Below, in pieces: positions 24,940-32,525 of a DNA stretch of 43,755 nt (positions within the stretch are counted from its first letter, which is position 1; every line of letters begins with the position of its first letter). The DNA comes from Caulobacterales bacterium 32-69-10 (GTDB lineage: Bacteria > Pseudomonadota > Alphaproteobacteria > Caulobacterales > Caulobacteraceae): contig NCED01000015.1 of the NCBI GenBank assembly GCA_002280485.1, positions 1 through 43,755 on the forward strand, in the 5' to 3' direction. The translations under genes and the position numbers were made by a program. The notes below the pieces were generated by a model, which saw only the letters and a program-made list of their open reading frames with translations, did no database searches and had not been told where the DNA came from.

Positions 24940-25464
24940 ATGGACGAATTCGGTCTGGCTACGGTGACGCCGGCGCGTGCGCAGGTGGTCAGTGACTTCG
25001 CCGCCTCTGAACTCTTCGACCGCACCTTCCACGAAGGCATGGAGCTGGTGGAGGAGACCGCGACCTATCTCGACGGCGCCGGCCGCCAGGAATCCAAGCT
25101 GCTGTCCCGCGCCGCCGCCCTGGCCTACGCCAGCGCCTCGATGCGCCTGACGACCCGGCTGATGCAGGTGGCCTCGTGGCTGCTGGTGCAGCGGGCGGTG
25201 CGCGAAGGCGACATGACCCCGGACGAGGCCTGCCAGGGTCGCTACCGGCTGAACGCCAAGACCCGCGGCGACGCCGCCGAGGTCGATCTCGAAACCCTGC
25301 CCGGCGGGCTGAACGGCTTGGCCGAACGCGCCGAGCGCCTCTACGAGCGCGTCGCCCACCTCGACCGGCGCATGTACATCGAGGCCCCGGGCGAGGTCGC
25401 GCCCAACCCGGTGCTGTCCCAGTACGAAATGCTGCGGACGGCGTTCGGGGAAGCGAGCGCCTAA
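24940..25464 (+). CDS. rcdA: Regulator of CtrA degradation RcdA (DUF1465)
   Basis: RcdA is a helical adaptor that, with CpdR and PopA, recruits the master cell-cycle regulator CtrA to ClpXP in Caulobacter. From ATG 24940 the protein has 174 residues. Family motifs are AASELFDRTFHEGMELVEET, ATYLDGAGRQESKLLSRAA, SASMRLTTRLMQVASWLLVQ, AVREGDMTPDEACQ and LYERVAHLDRRMY. The N-terminal start could instead be 24922, adding six residues; GAGAGG lies 3 nt and AAGGA 11 nt before 24940. It is one of the strongest pointers to a Caulobacter-like cell cycle in this genome. Confidence 0.92.
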   Translation: MDEFGLATVTPARAQVVSDFAASELFDRTFHEGMELVEETATYLDGAGRQESKLLSRAAALAYASASMRLTTRLMQVASWLLVQRAVREGDMTPDEACQGRYRLNAKTRGDAAEVDLETLPGGLNGLAERAERLYERVAHLDRRMYIEAPGEVAPNPVLSQYEMLRTAFGEASA

Positions 25465-25466
25465 CC

Positions 25467-25482
25467 AGGCCAAATTGGGCCT
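25467..25482. terminator. Small hairpin between rcdA and hslO
   Basis: AGGCC (25467-25471) pairs with GGCCT (25478-25482) around AAATTG, filling the 18-bp gap between the two convergent genes. Too short for a strong terminator. Confidence 0.25.
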
Positions 25483-26400
25483 CTAGCCCTCCGCTTCTTC
25501 CTTCAAGCTGTCAGGCTCCACGTCATACCGCCGCGAGCAGTACTCGCAGGTGACGTGGATATTGCCGTCGGGCTCGACCATGTCGCCCCATTCCTCGGGC
25601 GGAAACGAGCGAAGCATGCCGCGCACGCTCTCGTCCGTGCAGCGGCAGAAGGCCTTGAGCGGCTTGGCCTCGAACATCCGCACCCCGTCCTCATGGAACA
25701 GGCGATAGAGCAGCGTCTCCGGCGTGATCTGCGGATCGACCAGCTCGTCCTCGGCCAGGGTGGAGAACAGGATGTCGGCCCGCTCCCACGCCTCGCGGGT
25801 GGAGCCGCGGGCGTCGTCCTCGGCCACGTTCTGGATCATCGCCCCGCCGGCGCGCCAGTGTTTCCCCTCGGCGTCGGTGAGCTCGCCTACGGCAAGGCGC
25901 ACCCGCGTCGGCACCTGCTCCGACTGGGCGAAATACTGCTCGGCGCACAGGGCGAGGGTCTCGCCCTCGATGGGGGTGACGCCCTGGTAGCGGTCCTTGG
26001 CCCCCACCGGGTCGATGGTCATGATGAAGACCCCCTGGCCCAGCAGGGTCCTGGCGCCGGGCCGCACGAAACCTGCGCTGGCTTCGGCCACCCGCTCGGC
26101 GTCGAAACGGCAATAGCCGCGCAGGGACCCGGCGGTGTCATAGTCGACCACGACATATTTCACCGGCCCGTCGCCCTGGGCCTGGACGATCAGCCGCCCC
26201 TCGAACTTCAGCGCCGATCCGACCAGGGCGGCGAGCGCGCAGGCCTCGCCCAGCAGATTGGCCACGGGCTCGGGATAGTCGTGACGCCCCAGGATGTCGT
26301 CGACGGCATCCCCTAGCCGCACGATGCGGCCGCGGACCGGCTGGCCCTCGATCTGGAAGGCAGCCACCAGGTCGTCAGGGTGCGAGGCGAGGTCGGTCAT
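25483..26400 (-). CDS. hslO: Redox-regulated chaperone Hsp33 (HslO)
   Basis: Hsp33 is a cytosolic holdase activated by oxidation and heat. The protein is 305 residues. The zinc-binding Cys are present near the C-terminus: CRC in LKAFCRCTDESVRGMLRSF and CEYC in IHVTCEYCSRRYDV, giving the usual C-x-C...C-x2-C arrangement. Family motifs ALAALVGSALKFEGRLIVQAQG and GYCRFD are in place. The protein starts MTDLASHPDDLVAAFQ. It is convergent with rcdA. Confidence 0.95.
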   Translation of the reverse strand: MTDLASHPDDLVAAFQIEGQPVRGRIVRLGDAVDDILGRHDYPEPVANLLGEACALAALVGSALKFEGRLIVQAQGDGPVKYVVVDYDTAGSLRGYCRFDAERVAEASAGFVRPGARTLLGQGVFIMTIDPVGAKDRYQGVTPIEGETLALCAEQYFAQSEQVPTRVRLAVGELTDAEGKHWRAGGAMIQNVAEDDARGSTREAWERADILFSTLAEDELVDPQITPETLLYRLFHEDGVRMFEAKPLKAFCRCTDESVRGMLRSFPPEEWGDMVEPDGNIHVTCEYCSRRYDVEPDSLKEEAEG

Positions 26401-26516
26401 GGCGATGCGTCCCGTGGGCGCCGCCGCTCTACGGGAAGAGAGGGGCGCACGGCTCGAGCGAGTCGAGCAAAGGCTGGATGAGGGCCTTAGATGGTAGCCC
26501 GCGCGGAAAATAAAAC

Positions 26517-26605
26517 CCGCTCATCCCCGCGGAAGCGGGGACCCAGTCTTTGGCAGGGAATGCGGCGGCCTGAACCTGGGTCCCCGCTTCCGCGGGGATG
26601 AGCGG
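26517..26605. repeat. 89-bp palindromic repeat, copy D
   Basis: Perfect 30-base inverted arms (26517-26546 and 26576-26605). It ends 6 nt downstream of the ctpA stop codon and lies 116 nt upstream of hslO. Centre related to, but more diverged than, copies B and C. The rest of 26401-26611 shows no gene. Confidence 0.9.
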
Positions 26606-26611
26606 CGTAGC

Positions 26612-28090
26612 TTACTTCTTCGTCGGCGCCGCGGGCTTGATCTCGTCGGCGGGGGCGACCTTGGACGGCGCGACCGGCTTGGCGGTGGTGGCGGCGCCGG
26701 CGTTGGTGGTCGCCGCCGGCGTCGCCGAAGCCGCCGCCCCGACCATGAAGGCGGGGGTGGCCATGGCGTAGGTCTTGGCCGGCTTCAGCCGCACCGCCGC
26801 CTCGACCGAACCGGTCCGCAGCACGTCCAGCGCCCGGGCGAGCTGGAAATCGTCCTTCTTGCTGTCGTAGCCCTCGGGCGGGATCTCGGTCGGGGCGTGC
26901 GCTTCGCGGCGGCTCTTGCCGACGTCGGCGTCCAGGGCGTTGCGGAAGCTGGCCTCGGAGAACTGCAGGTTGGCGTCGGCGACGCGTTCGGCCTCTTCCT
27001 TGGAGCTGGCGACCTCGAGGTCCGGCGCGATGCCGGTCTTCTGGATCGACTGGCCCGAGGGGGTGAAGTAGCGGGCGGTGGTCAGCTTCAGCGCCCCGTC
27101 CATGCCGCCGCGCAGGGGGATGACGGTCTGCACCGAGCCCTTGCCGAAGCTGGTCAGGCCGATGACCTCGGCCCGGCGGCGGTCCTTCAGGGCGCCGGCC
27201 ACGATCTCGGACGCCGAGGCCGAGCCGTTGTTGATCACCACCACCAGCGGCAGGCCGTTCAGCATGTCGCCGCCGGCGCGGGCGTTGTAGCGCTCGATGT
27301 CGCGGGCGTCGCGGCCGCGCTGGGACACCACCTCGCCGCCGTCGAGGAAGGCCGAGGCCACCTCGACCGCCTGGTCGACCAGGCCGCCGGGGTTGTTGCG
27401 CAGGTCGAGGACCATGCCCTTCATGTTCGGGATCTTGGTCTTGAGGTCCTTGATCGCCGCGCGGGTCTCCTCGCCGGTCTTCTCGTCGAAGCCGGAGAGG
27501 CGGATGTAGCCGTAGTCGCCCTCGACCTTGGCCGTGACCGACTTCACATTGATGATCTCGCGGTTCAGCTTCACCGAGAACGGGTTCTGCTTTTCGCGGG
27601 CCACGGTCAGGGTGATCGAGGTGCCGATCGGGCCGCGCATCTGCTTGACCGCCGCGTCGAGCGGCAGGCCGACCACGCTCTGGCCGTCGATGGCGGTGAT
27701 GTAGTCCCCCGCCAGGATGCCGGCGCGCCCCGCCGGCGTGCCGTCCATGGGCGAGACAACCTTCACGGCGCCGTCCTCGGACTGGACGACGAGGCCCAGC
27801 CCGCCGTACTCGCCGCGGGTCTGGTCGCGCATCTCGTCGAAGTTCTCACTGTCGAGATAGCCCGAGTGCGGATCAAGCGACGTCAGCATGCCGTCGATGG
27901 CGGCCTGGATCAGCTTCTTGTCGTCCACGGGGACCACGTACTGGTCCTCGACCGTGGCGAGCACGTCGCCGAACAGCTCGAGCATCTTGTAGGTTTCGGC
28001 CTTGGGCGTCCGCGACTGCTGGTCGGCGTAGGCCATGGCGGCCGCGCCGAGCGCGAAGGTGGAGATGCCGATCAGCAGTATCTTACGCAT
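26612..28090 (-). CDS. ctpA: Carboxy-terminal processing protease CtpA (S41)
   Basis: A periplasmic serine protease of the S41 family, 492 residues. It has a signal peptide (ILLIGISTFALGAAAMAYA), a S41 N-terminal helical region, a PDZ domain (about 98-165, GGLGLVVQ ... GDYITAIDGQ) and a protease domain with DLRNNPGGLVDQAV. The expected catalytic Ser292 is in INNGSASASEIVAGAL and Lys317 in GLTSFGKGSVQT. The C-terminal ~90 residues include an Ala/Thr/Pro/Lys-rich tail. It follows the EnvC-like gene in the same direction, a common pairing: EnvC factor and CtpA both act on the envelope. Confidence 0.95.
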   Translation of the reverse strand: MRKILLIGISTFALGAAAMAYADQQSRTPKAETYKMLELFGDVLATVEDQYVVPVDDKKLIQAAIDGMLTSLDPHSGYLDSENFDEMRDQTRGEYGGLGLVVQSEDGAVKVVSPMDGTPAGRAGILAGDYITAIDGQSVVGLPLDAAVKQMRGPIGTSITLTVAREKQNPFSVKLNREIINVKSVTAKVEGDYGYIRLSGFDEKTGEETRAAIKDLKTKIPNMKGMVLDLRNNPGGLVDQAVEVASAFLDGGEVVSQRGRDARDIERYNARAGGDMLNGLPLVVVINNGSASASEIVAGALKDRRRAEVIGLTSFGKGSVQTVIPLRGGMDGALKLTTARYFTPSGQSIQKTGIAPDLEVASSKEEAERVADANLQFSEASFRNALDADVGKSRREAHAPTEIPPEGYDSKKDDFQLARALDVLRTGSVEAAVRLKPAKTYAMATPAFMVGAAASATPAATTNAGAATTAKPVAPSKVAPADEIKPAAPTKK

Positions 28091-28201
28091 AGGTTCCTGA
28101 CCTCGCCCGTAAGCGTCACTGTTGGACGTGGAGACTTTCCCGCCCCTTAAAGACCCAGCTTATACATCAGACGCCGGAACGCCAGATGGCGCCAAATCGC
28201 C

Positions 28202-29266
28202 TCAAGGCGATCTCGATGCTGACTTCGCATTGTCTCTGGGCGATTTCAGGGCGGACATCGCCGGCATCCACCGGGCCGGGTTCACCGCCGAGGTGGCGTT
28301 GCGCACTTCCAGATAGAGTTCGGGGGCGGCGCCGCCCCTGCCGGCCGGGCCCATGCGGCCGAGCGGTTCGCCCGTCGCCACCTTGCGGCCGATGCCGACG
28401 GCGACGGTCTCAAGCCCTGCCAGCACCACCCGGTGGCCGCCGCCGATGTTGAGGATCACCACCGGCCCCCAGCCCTTCAGCGGCCCGGCATAATCCACCC
28501 GCGCATTGGCCGGGGCGAGCACCGGGGCGGCCGGGGCGGCGCGCCAGGTCCAGCCTGAGGCCCGTTCGCGGACCCCGCTCCGGTCGCCGAAGCGGCGGAT
28601 CAGCGGCCCGGCCACCGGCGCGGCCAGCTTGTCGGGCGCCTTTTCCGGCGCGCCCGGCTTGCCCGACAGCCCGCCGACCAGCTCTGTGACCGATCCGGCC
28701 TGGGCCGCCAACGCCCGGGCCTCCGGGTCGTCGGTAGAGGGCAGGCGGTTCTCCAGCACCTGTTTCTGGGTCAGCAGGCGGTCGATGTCGGCGCGGTGGT
28801 CGGCGATGTCGCTCTCGGCCTGGAACAGGGTCTCGCTGGCGGCGGCGGCGCTGCGGCGCAGCTTGGCGATGGCGTCGGCCTGGGCGGCGAACGCCTTGCC
28901 CCGAGCCTGCAGTTCGGGGGTCACCGCCTTGATCAGGATCGCCGCCCGCACCGCGTCCCTGGCCGAGCGCGGGTTGACCAGCAGGGGCGGGGGTGGGCGG
29001 CGCTGATAGGTCTGCAGGGCGCCCAGCAGCTTGGCCAGGGATCCGCGGTTGGCGTCGATGCGCGCCTTGATCGCCGCCTCTCGGGCGTTGAGCGCCGCCA
29101 AGGCGGCCCGCTGGCGCTCGGCCTCGCTCTCGCGCGACTGTTCGGCCGAGCCGAGGTCGACCAATTCGCCGCGCAGCCGCCCCAGCTCGCGGTCGATCTG
29201 GCGCGCGTCTTGAGCCAACGCCGGACCGGCGAGGGTGAGACAGATAAGGGCGGCGAAGCGACGCAT
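28202..29266 (-). CDS. EnvC-like murein hydrolase activator (LytM domain)
   Basis: A secreted 354-residue protein with a signal peptide (MRRFAALICLTLAGPALA), a long coiled-coil part (about residues 20-190, e.g. QIDRELGRLRGELVDL and RESEAERQRAALAALNAREA) and a C-terminal LytM/M23 domain (about 215-340, LIRRFGDRSG, LAPANARVDYAGPLKGWG, VVILNIGGGHRVVLAGLE, ELYLEVRN). The canonical HxH zinc ligands are not visible in the final strand (ELYLEVR), so it is more likely a non-enzymatic activator of amidases like E. coli EnvC than a protease. A coupled order with rlmH and ctpA is seen. Confidence 0.88.
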   Translation of the reverse strand: MRRFAALICLTLAGPALAQDARQIDRELGRLRGELVDLGSAEQSRESEAERQRAALAALNAREAAIKARIDANRGSLAKLLGALQTYQRRPPPPLLVNPRSARDAVRAAILIKAVTPELQARGKAFAAQADAIAKLRRSAAAASETLFQAESDIADHRADIDRLLTQKQVLENRLPSTDDPEARALAAQAGSVTELVGGLSGKPGAPEKAPDKLAAPVAGPLIRRFGDRSGVRERASGWTWRAAPAAPVLAPANARVDYAGPLKGWGPVVILNIGGGHRVVLAGLETVAVGIGRKVATGEPLGRMGPAGRGGAAPELYLEVRNATSAVNPARWMPAMSALKSPRDNAKSASRSP

Positions 29267-29299
29267 GGGGAGAGTCTACGCGATTCAAACCGTTCGCGG

Positions 29300-29767
29300 T
29301 CAGTCCCGGTGATAGGGCGAACCGCTCATGATGGTCATGGAGCGATAGATCTGTTCGGCCAGCATGACCCGGGCCAGGGCGTGGGGCCAGGTCTGGGCGC
29401 CGAAGGCCAGCTTGTCCCTGGCCATGCTCAGCACCGGCGGGGCCAGGCCGTCGGCGCCGCCGATGGCGAAGACCAGCCGGCGGACGCCCTTGTCCCGCAG
29501 GGCGGCGATGCGGGTCGACAGCTCGCGGGAGGTCCAGGCCTCGCCGTGTTCGTCGCAGGCGATCAGGTGGGCGTCCTCGCCGAGGGCCGCGATCAGGACC
29601 TCGCCCTCATGGGCCTTGCCGGACTTGCGGCTCTCGACCTCCAGCAGCTCGACGGGGGTGATCCCCAGCGAGCGGCCGGCGAGGTTGGCGCGCTTGACGT
29701 AGTCGGTGACGAGGTCAGCTTCTGGCGATCGGCCGAGCCGCCCCACGGCCAGGAGGCTTAGCCGCAC
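29300..29767 (-). CDS. rlmH: 23S rRNA pseudouridine(1915) N3-methyltransferase RlmH
   Basis: RlmH is a small SPOUT methyltransferase that modifies pseudouridine 1915 in helix 69 of 23S rRNA on the assembled 70S ribosome. The protein has 155 residues. The SAM-binding knot motif LVFAIGGADGLAPPVL and the C-terminal AEQIYRSMTIMSGSPYHRD are typical. It starts with GTG (29767) directly after the rsfS stop codon, with no gap, so translation is coupled. Confidence 0.95.
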   Translation of the reverse strand: MRLSLLAVGRLGRSPEADLVTDYVKRANLAGRSLGITPVELLEVESRKSGKAHEGEVLIAALGEDAHLIACDEHGEAWTSRELSTRIAALRDKGVRRLVFAIGGADGLAPPVLSMARDKLAFGAQTWPHALARVMLAEQIYRSMTIMSGSPYHRD

Positions 29768-30160
29768 TCAGCCGCCCATAATGGCGGCGTCGGACGCCGC
29801 GATGGCGGCGGCGCGCTCGGGGGCGGTCACCGACCAGATCTTCTCGATGTTGTAGAAGGCCCGGACCTCGGGGCGGAACAGGTGCACGATCACGTCGCCG
29901 GCGTCGATCAGCACCCAGTCGGCGTGGGGAAGGCCCTCGACATTGGCCTTGCCGAATCCCTGTTCCTTCAGGGTGCGCAGCAGGCGGTCGGCGATGGCGG
30001 CCACGTGGCGCTGCGAGCGGCCGGAGGCGATGATCACCGCGTCGGCCAGCGAACTCTTCCCCTTCAGGTCGATCAGGACGATCTCCTCGGCCTTGTCCTC
30101 GTCGAGACGCGACAGGATCAGCGCCTCAAGGGTCTCCAGGCCGTCGCCACGCTCCGGCAC
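29768..30160 (-). CDS. rsfS: Ribosomal silencing factor RsfS
   Basis: RsfS binds ribosomal protein uL14 and blocks subunit joining in stationary phase. The 130 residues from the GTG at 30160 contain the whole domain: KAEEIVLIDLKGKSSLADAV, ASGRSQRHVAAIADRL, GLPHADWVLIDAGDVIVHLF and FYNIEKIW. The start is doubtful: no ribosome-binding site precedes this GTG. A strong AAGGAG (minus strand, 30245-30250) lies 6 nt before an in-frame CTG at 30238 which would add 26 residues (LSPDPFPPKSAPKKSVAPLT...). The frame is open in between. RsfS sits between nadD and rlmH, the classical order. Confidence 0.92.
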   Translation of the reverse strand: MPERGDGLETLEALILSRLDEDKAEEIVLIDLKGKSSLADAVIIASGRSQRHVAAIADRLLRTLKEQGFGKANVEGLPHADWVLIDAGDVIVHLFRPEVRAFYNIEKIWSVTAPERAAAIAASDAAIMGG

Positions 30161-30235
30161 GGGGTTGGCGGAATCCTCGGTAAGCGGGGCGACGCTCTTC
30201 TTGGGGGCGCTCTTCGGGGGGAAGGGATCGGGGGA

Positions 30236-30266
30236 CAGCGTAGGCTCCTTAAGGGCACGGGCCCTT
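30236..30266 (-). promoter_or_regulatory. rsfS leader: strong Shine-Dalgarno, CTG and small hairpin
   Basis: On the minus strand AAGGGC (30266-30261) and GCCCTT (30256-30251) form a 6-bp hairpin with a 4-nt loop, followed at once by AAGGAG (30250-30245), six bases, and CTG (30238-30236). The hairpin touches the Shine-Dalgarno and could limit access to it. Confidence 0.4.
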
Positions 30267-30297
30267 GAACGTCAGATGGTAGCACGGACGGTCCTGC

Positions 30298-30882
30298 TCA
30301 ACCAGGAAAGGCCCGCGACAGTTCGTGGCGCGCCCTGAGCGCGGTGGAGGAGGCCGTGTTCAACGGCGCGCGCAGGAAGGTCCAGGCCGGCGCGGCCGCG
30401 CCCGGGAGCAGGGCGGCGGCCCGGGAGCTGAGGCGCGCCGAGGCGAAACGGCGGGCGGCCGGGGCCACGCGGCTGGCGTGCAAAGCGCCGGGGCGGGCGA
30501 CGACAGCCAGGGGCACGGCGCGCATGATCTGGTCCCAGCCGCGCCAGCGGTGGAACCCGGCCAGGTTGTCCGACCCCATCAGCCAAACGAAATGTACCCC
30601 GGGGAAGCGGGCCTTGAGGATGCGGATGGTGTCGAGGGTGTAGGTCGAGCCGATCCGCGCCTCGAAGTCGGACACGATCATCGACGGGCCCTGGGCCAGG
30701 GCCTGGGCCCCGATCATGCGGCGGGCCAGCGGCGCCGGCCCCCGGCCGCGCTTGAGCGGGTTCTGGGGCGAGACCAGCCAGATCACCCGGTGCAGGCCAA
30801 GCCGCTTCAGCGCCGTCTCGGCGACATGGACGTGGCCGTCGTGCGCCGGGTCGAAAGAGCCGCCGAACAGACCGACCTTCAT
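30298..30882 (-). CDS. nadD: Nicotinate-nucleotide adenylyltransferase NadD
   Basis: NadD makes deamido-NAD from nicotinate mononucleotide and ATP. The protein is 194 residues starting MKVGLFGGSFDPAHDGHVHV, with the GGSFDP-(x)2-GH nucleotide-binding motif. The SSTxxR motif appears as SSTALR near the C-terminus. FVWLMGSDNLAGFHRW is the expected middle motif. The ATG at 30882 is the start; the much longer open frame upstream overlaps the proA-like gene in another frame and is not coding. It is followed by rsfS after a 59-nt gap (to the CTG). Confidence 0.94.
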   Translation of the reverse strand: MKVGLFGGSFDPAHDGHVHVAETALKRLGLHRVIWLVSPQNPLKRGRGPAPLARRMIGAQALAQGPSMIVSDFEARIGSTYTLDTIRILKARFPGVHFVWLMGSDNLAGFHRWRGWDQIMRAVPLAVVARPGALHASRVAPAARRFASARLSSRAAALLPGAAAPAWTFLRAPLNTASSTALRARHELSRAFPG

Positions 30883-30931
30883 GCCGCGAGCAAGATGGAA
30901 TCCGGGCCTGAGCGCGCCTGGCCTGCCGGAT

Positions 30932-32497
30932 TCAGGGACGCGTCTGACCGGTCCCGCGAACCACATCGTCTGTCGTTGCTGGGCGGGCAGGCCCGCTTCG
31001 GTTGAGGGCCGTATCCTGCTGGCGGACGCGGGCGCGGATCGAATAGACGCTGTCGCCCGACAGAACCCCGCCACGGGCGAACAGGCGGCCGTTCTCCCAG
31101 TTGGACAGGCCGAGCTCGGGGCGGCGGAAGGCGTACTGGCCGTCGACCCAGCGGGTGAAGCCGTCGCCGACGAAGGGCGCGTTGACGGCGTCGAAGAAGC
31201 GGCGCTGGGCCAGCTCGTCCTCGGCGACCAGGCTGGCGATGAACTGGGGGCTGTAGCGGTTGAACAGGCGCGCGGCCTCGGCGGCGTCGTCCACGATCCT
31301 GAGGCTGACCTCGGGAGTCTCCTCCCACTCCCATTCGCGCCCCAGCTGGTCCTCGGCCAGGGTCTCGACCAGGGGCTCTTCGGCCACGCCCTCGGCGCGC
31401 TTGACCATGACCTTGGCGTCCCGCCAGGCGGCGGGCAGGACGGCTTCGTCGCCCTCCACCACATGCAGCTTGCAGCCGAAGCCGCGGCGCCGGCCGGCGC
31501 GCTCCAGGGCGGCGAGGAACAGGGGAACCAGCTCGCCCGCCCGCTCGCGCACGATGCAGCAGACGTTGAGGGTGTTGCAGACCTTGCGGTCCAGCGAGTT
31601 CTCGACCACCGCGGCGAAACGGGCCGCATCGGCGGTGCGGTCGGCGACCAGCCAGGCGCCGCCCGTGCCGTGCAGGCTGACCGGAACGCCGGCCTGGCGG
31701 GCGACGCCGCCGAGCTGGGCGACGGCGGGGCCGGAGCCGCGCGCGACGGCCAGCGACAGGCGGCGGTCGCCGAACAGGGCCCAGCCGCCCGCCCGGTCCG
31801 GGCTGTCGAGCAGGATGGCGGCGTCCTCGGGCAGGCCGGCCTCGCGCAGGGCGGGGGCGAGGGCGTGGGTCACGATGGCGCGGGCGGTGCCCAGCGCGTC
31901 GGAGCCGATGCGGAAGACGACGGTGTTGCCCGACTTCAGCACGCCCGTGGCGTCGGCGAAGACGTTGGGGCGGCCCTCGAACACGAAACCGACCACGCCG
32001 AGGGGCGCGGCGAACTGCTCGACCGACCAGCCGGGATGCTCGACGCGCTCGATGGTGCGGCCGCGGGGGCTGTCCGCGTCCCGCCATTCGCGCAGGCCGG
32101 CGATCATGTCGCGGCGCATGGCGGGGGTGGCGACGAGGCGGGTGGTGGAGCGGCCCTTGGCTTTCGCCTGCTCGACGTCGGCGGCGTTGGCGGCGGCGAT
32201 GGGGGCCCAATGCTCGTCCGCTTCAAGCCGGGCCGCGAAGAGCTCGAAGAAGCGCGACACTTGCGCGTCCGCGGCCTGCGAGAGGGCCTGGAAGGCGGCC
32301 TGGGCGCGGCCGACCGCGTCGCTGGTCAGGGCCTGGACCTCGGCGGGTACGCGCAGCAAAGCCCCTGAGTCCTGCAGCACGATCAGCCGGTCGCCGGCGC
32401 GGAAAGCGGCGGCCAGGGCGTCAGGCACACGGGCGACGCGGTCCCCGCCGAAGGGGATCGCCTGTCCGGGTTCGAGATGGTCGAGGCGGTCGGTCAT
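30932..32497 (-). CDS. proA: Glutamate-5-semialdehyde dehydrogenase-like protein (ProA family)
   Basis: A 521-residue aldehyde-dehydrogenase-fold protein of the ProA kind (third step from glutamate to proline). Recognisable are PLGVVGFVFEGRPNVFADAT (the ProA VIYESRPN region with Gly for Ser), LKSGNTVVFRIGSDALGTAR, HGTGGAWLVAD and the catalytic Cys region VCNTLNVCCIV. It differs from typical ProA (about 415-430 residues) by an N-terminal extension of about 70 residues (DRLDHLEPGQAIPFGGDRVA...) and by diverged motifs, so the substrate is less certain. The ATG at 32497 is chosen; the frame also opens at TTG 32518. Located beside nadD where Alphaproteobacteria often keep proA; proB is not in the window. 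Confidence 0.75.
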   Translation of the reverse strand: MTDRLDHLEPGQAIPFGGDRVARVPDALAAAFRAGDRLIVLQDSGALLRVPAEVQALTSDAVGRAQAAFQALSQAADAQVSRFFELFAARLEADEHWAPIAAANAADVEQAKAKGRSTTRLVATPAMRRDMIAGLREWRDADSPRGRTIERVEHPGWSVEQFAAPLGVVGFVFEGRPNVFADATGVLKSGNTVVFRIGSDALGTARAIVTHALAPALREAGLPEDAAILLDSPDRAGGWALFGDRRLSLAVARGSGPAVAQLGGVARQAGVPVSLHGTGGAWLVADRTADAARFAAVVENSLDRKVCNTLNVCCIVRERAGELVPLFLAALERAGRRRGFGCKLHVVEGDEAVLPAAWRDAKVMVKRAEGVAEEPLVETLAEDQLGREWEWEETPEVSLRIVDDAAEAARLFNRYSPQFIASLVAEDELAQRRFFDAVNAPFVGDGFTRWVDGQYAFRRPELGLSNWENGRLFARGGVLSGDSVYSIRARVRQQDTALNRSGPARPATTDDVVRGTGQTRP

Positions 32498-32525
32498 CGG
32501 CGCTGCTTTGACGCCCAAACCGGGC

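Noticed and set aside
30298..31629. nadD read as a 443-codon protein
   Set aside because: The upstream part overlaps the proA-like gene in another frame and has no domain; the GGSFDP motif begins right at the ATG at 30882.
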